The notes below the pieces were generated by a model. It did not search any database. It was not told the DNA's origin and was given only the letters and a program-made list of their open reading frames with translations. A program made the position numbers and the translations under genes. From positions 434,001 to 498,000 of the forward strand of contig JAGQDJ010000031.1 in assembly GCA_022885665.1 (NCBI GenBank): a stretch of DNA of 64,000 nt. The letters run 5' to 3'. Positions 62,599 to 64,000 of the stretch are shown in pieces; the first letter of the stretch is position 1, and the number at the start of each line of letters is the position of its first letter. This DNA is from Triops longicaudatus (taxonomy: Eukaryota > Arthropoda > Branchiopoda > Notostraca > Triopsidae).

Positions 62599-64000
62599 AT
62601 GGTTTCAGTAGCACCTGTTCCTAGCCCGCCTTTAAGCCAACATGAAGACCATGACGAACATATCGTTAACTCCTTAATCGAATCCGTTGAAAAACTTACT
62701 ACTAATGGCTCCACCGAATCAGATAAATCTCAAGAGGAATCAGCTTCTAAAGAAATGCATTCGTCCACAGTAATGTTTAAACTAAGGAAGAAAAATAAAT
62801 TGTTAGAAAATACAGTAATGTTCTCTTTCAGGCTTCCGGCAAATCAAAAAGTCGTAAAAAGGAAACAAGAACAGTTGAAACCCTTCTGAAATCCATGTCT
62901 GGTCAATCCGCAGAAGAAAAGCTATCAAGCTTAGCTCAGAAATTTGCCGAAACGTTAGAAGAAAATAAAACACTTCAGGTAATTAAAGAGAATTTTTATG
63001 CAGCTTCTGATTTCTTTTTCTTAGAACACTTTGAAAGTCCTAGAGAAGAAATGTCAAACTCTGCAACGCGAAAAGGATCATTTGCAAACAGAAAACAGCA
63101 AAAGTTTGCTAGCACGCAGCAGTTTAGAAGGACTTTGTCGTGAATTGCAACGTCAGAACAAAACCATTAAAGAGGAAAGCCTTTCGCGAGCTAAGGACGA
63201 AGAAGACCGTCGAAAAGAAGTGTCGTCGCAGTTTCAGGCCACTTTAGCTGAAGTTTCTGCGCTTTTGCAACAGAACAACGAGAAAAATAGCAAATTGCGC
63301 GAAGAAAACACGGAAATGGCCAACAAACTCAAAATACTTTATGATCAATACAGTTTGCGCGATCAAGTAATTTCCTGCCTAAAACAATGAATCAGAAAGC
63401 AAATTTTATTTCGTTGAGAAGTTCATACTATGACGTTGTATTTCTAGGTTAAATAATCCGTATTTTTCTGTCTCCTTTTAGCACCTGGAAAAATTAGTCA
63501 AGCAACACGAAATTGAAAGCCAGTTAAATGAAGCGCGACTAGCTAAATGCAAAATGGAAGCTGCACAGGAAAAGGAAAAATCTTTGCGTGAAAAACAACA
63601 ACTCCTATTAGTAAGTGTGTCTTGCAGGGCTTTGTTTGTTATTTTTAACCGTCGTGCATCTTCTTTATGGCCATCTACAAAATAGCAAATTTTAATCAAC
63701 AACGAAACTAATAGAAAGAGATAAAAAAAATCTCACGTCTCAAATATTCGACTTCCTACATTTTTCATATTTAGGAATTTTTTCGTGATTATTCTTATCT
63801 TCATTACTATCGAAGTCTAACTCCACAGCGTGAAAATGTTGTTGGCTTGAATTGACGTATGTTTCTTGTTTAGGATCTGACTGAGCAACAAAAGAAGTAT
63901 CAAACGCTACAGCAAGAAGAAATTCAGCTCCGTGGACAACTGACAATGTACACGGATAAATACGAAGATTTCCAGAAAGCGTTAGCCGCCAGCAACGAGA
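62599..64000 (+). CDS. TXLN: Taxilin (partial, 3' end beyond the window)
   Basis: Five exons are visible: 62599-62769, 62832-62978, 63025-63366, 63482-63610 and 63874 to the window end, all in phase 0. About 300 residues are seen. An acidic, disordered N-terminus (1-57) is followed by the continuous coiled coil that defines taxilins: SLEGLCRELQRQNKTIKEES, FQATLAEVSALLQQ, NSKLREENTEMANKLKILYD and QYSLRDQHLEKLVKQHEIES match the family closely. Taxilins bind syntaxins free of SNAP25 and act in vesicle traffic. Which vertebrate paralogue (alpha, beta or gamma) it matches cannot be settled here. The start ATG directly precedes the acidic N-terminus. The reading frame is open at the right edge. Confidence 0.93.

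Noticed and set aside
1..64000. CRISPR array, phage, insertion sequence or bacterial operon
   Set aside because: No regularly spaced direct repeats, no ribosome binding sites and no prokaryotic gene structure; all recognised genes are spliced.

Overview
The window is nuclear DNA from an intron-rich animal. It is AT-rich, most introns are 50-150 bp with a few of several kilobases, all recognised genes have GT-AG introns, and every recognised protein belongs to a metazoan or general eukaryotic family. A secreted peritrophin-type chitin-binding protein and an Rag GTPase starting [11 protein letters not shown] point to an invertebrate, most simply an arthropod or related ecdysozoan. I cannot name the species. 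No bacterial, viral or CRISPR-like content was seen.

Layout: 1-3886 has no recognisable gene. 3887-20904 (+) is a nine-exon chordin-like gene: signal peptide, three von Willebrand C domains and a conserved C-terminal region. Its long introns carry pogo-like MITEs and several perfect or near-perfect inverted repeats. 23413-25471 (-) is POLD3, the DNA polymerase delta subunit, divergent from LCMT1 (26371-27671, +), the PP2A leucine carboxyl methyltransferase. 27672-35937 has no confident gene, but holds a hAT-like MITE and two possible upstream exons. 35938-45258 (+) is a germinal-centre kinase III (STK24/25/26 family), with candidate alternative first exons and an unusual Arg/Glu/Asp-rich insert. 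46689-48442 (-) is RagA/B, divergent from a possible unidentified gene (48979-50158, +). 50159-52988 holds a tRNA-like repeat and a second hAT-like MITE. 52989-54490 (+) is the deubiquitinase OTUD3, convergent with DHX36 (54738-60298, -), the G-quadruplex DEAH helicase. 60909-61980 (+) is a small secreted chitin-binding protein. 62599 to the window end (+) is the 5' part of a taxilin gene.

The genes are mostly unrelated housekeeping functions: replication, PP2A methylation, STRIPAK-type kinase signalling, TORC1 amino-acid sensing, deubiquitination, RNA unwinding and vesicle traffic. Secreted BMP-antagonist-like and cuticle/matrix proteins are interspersed. There is no operon-like organisation. 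Divergent and convergent pairs are common, and the OTUD3/DHX36 3' ends probably overlap. Exons were assigned by conserved protein sequence, matching splice phase and GT/AG sites. Exon sums are in frame for all eight complete genes named.
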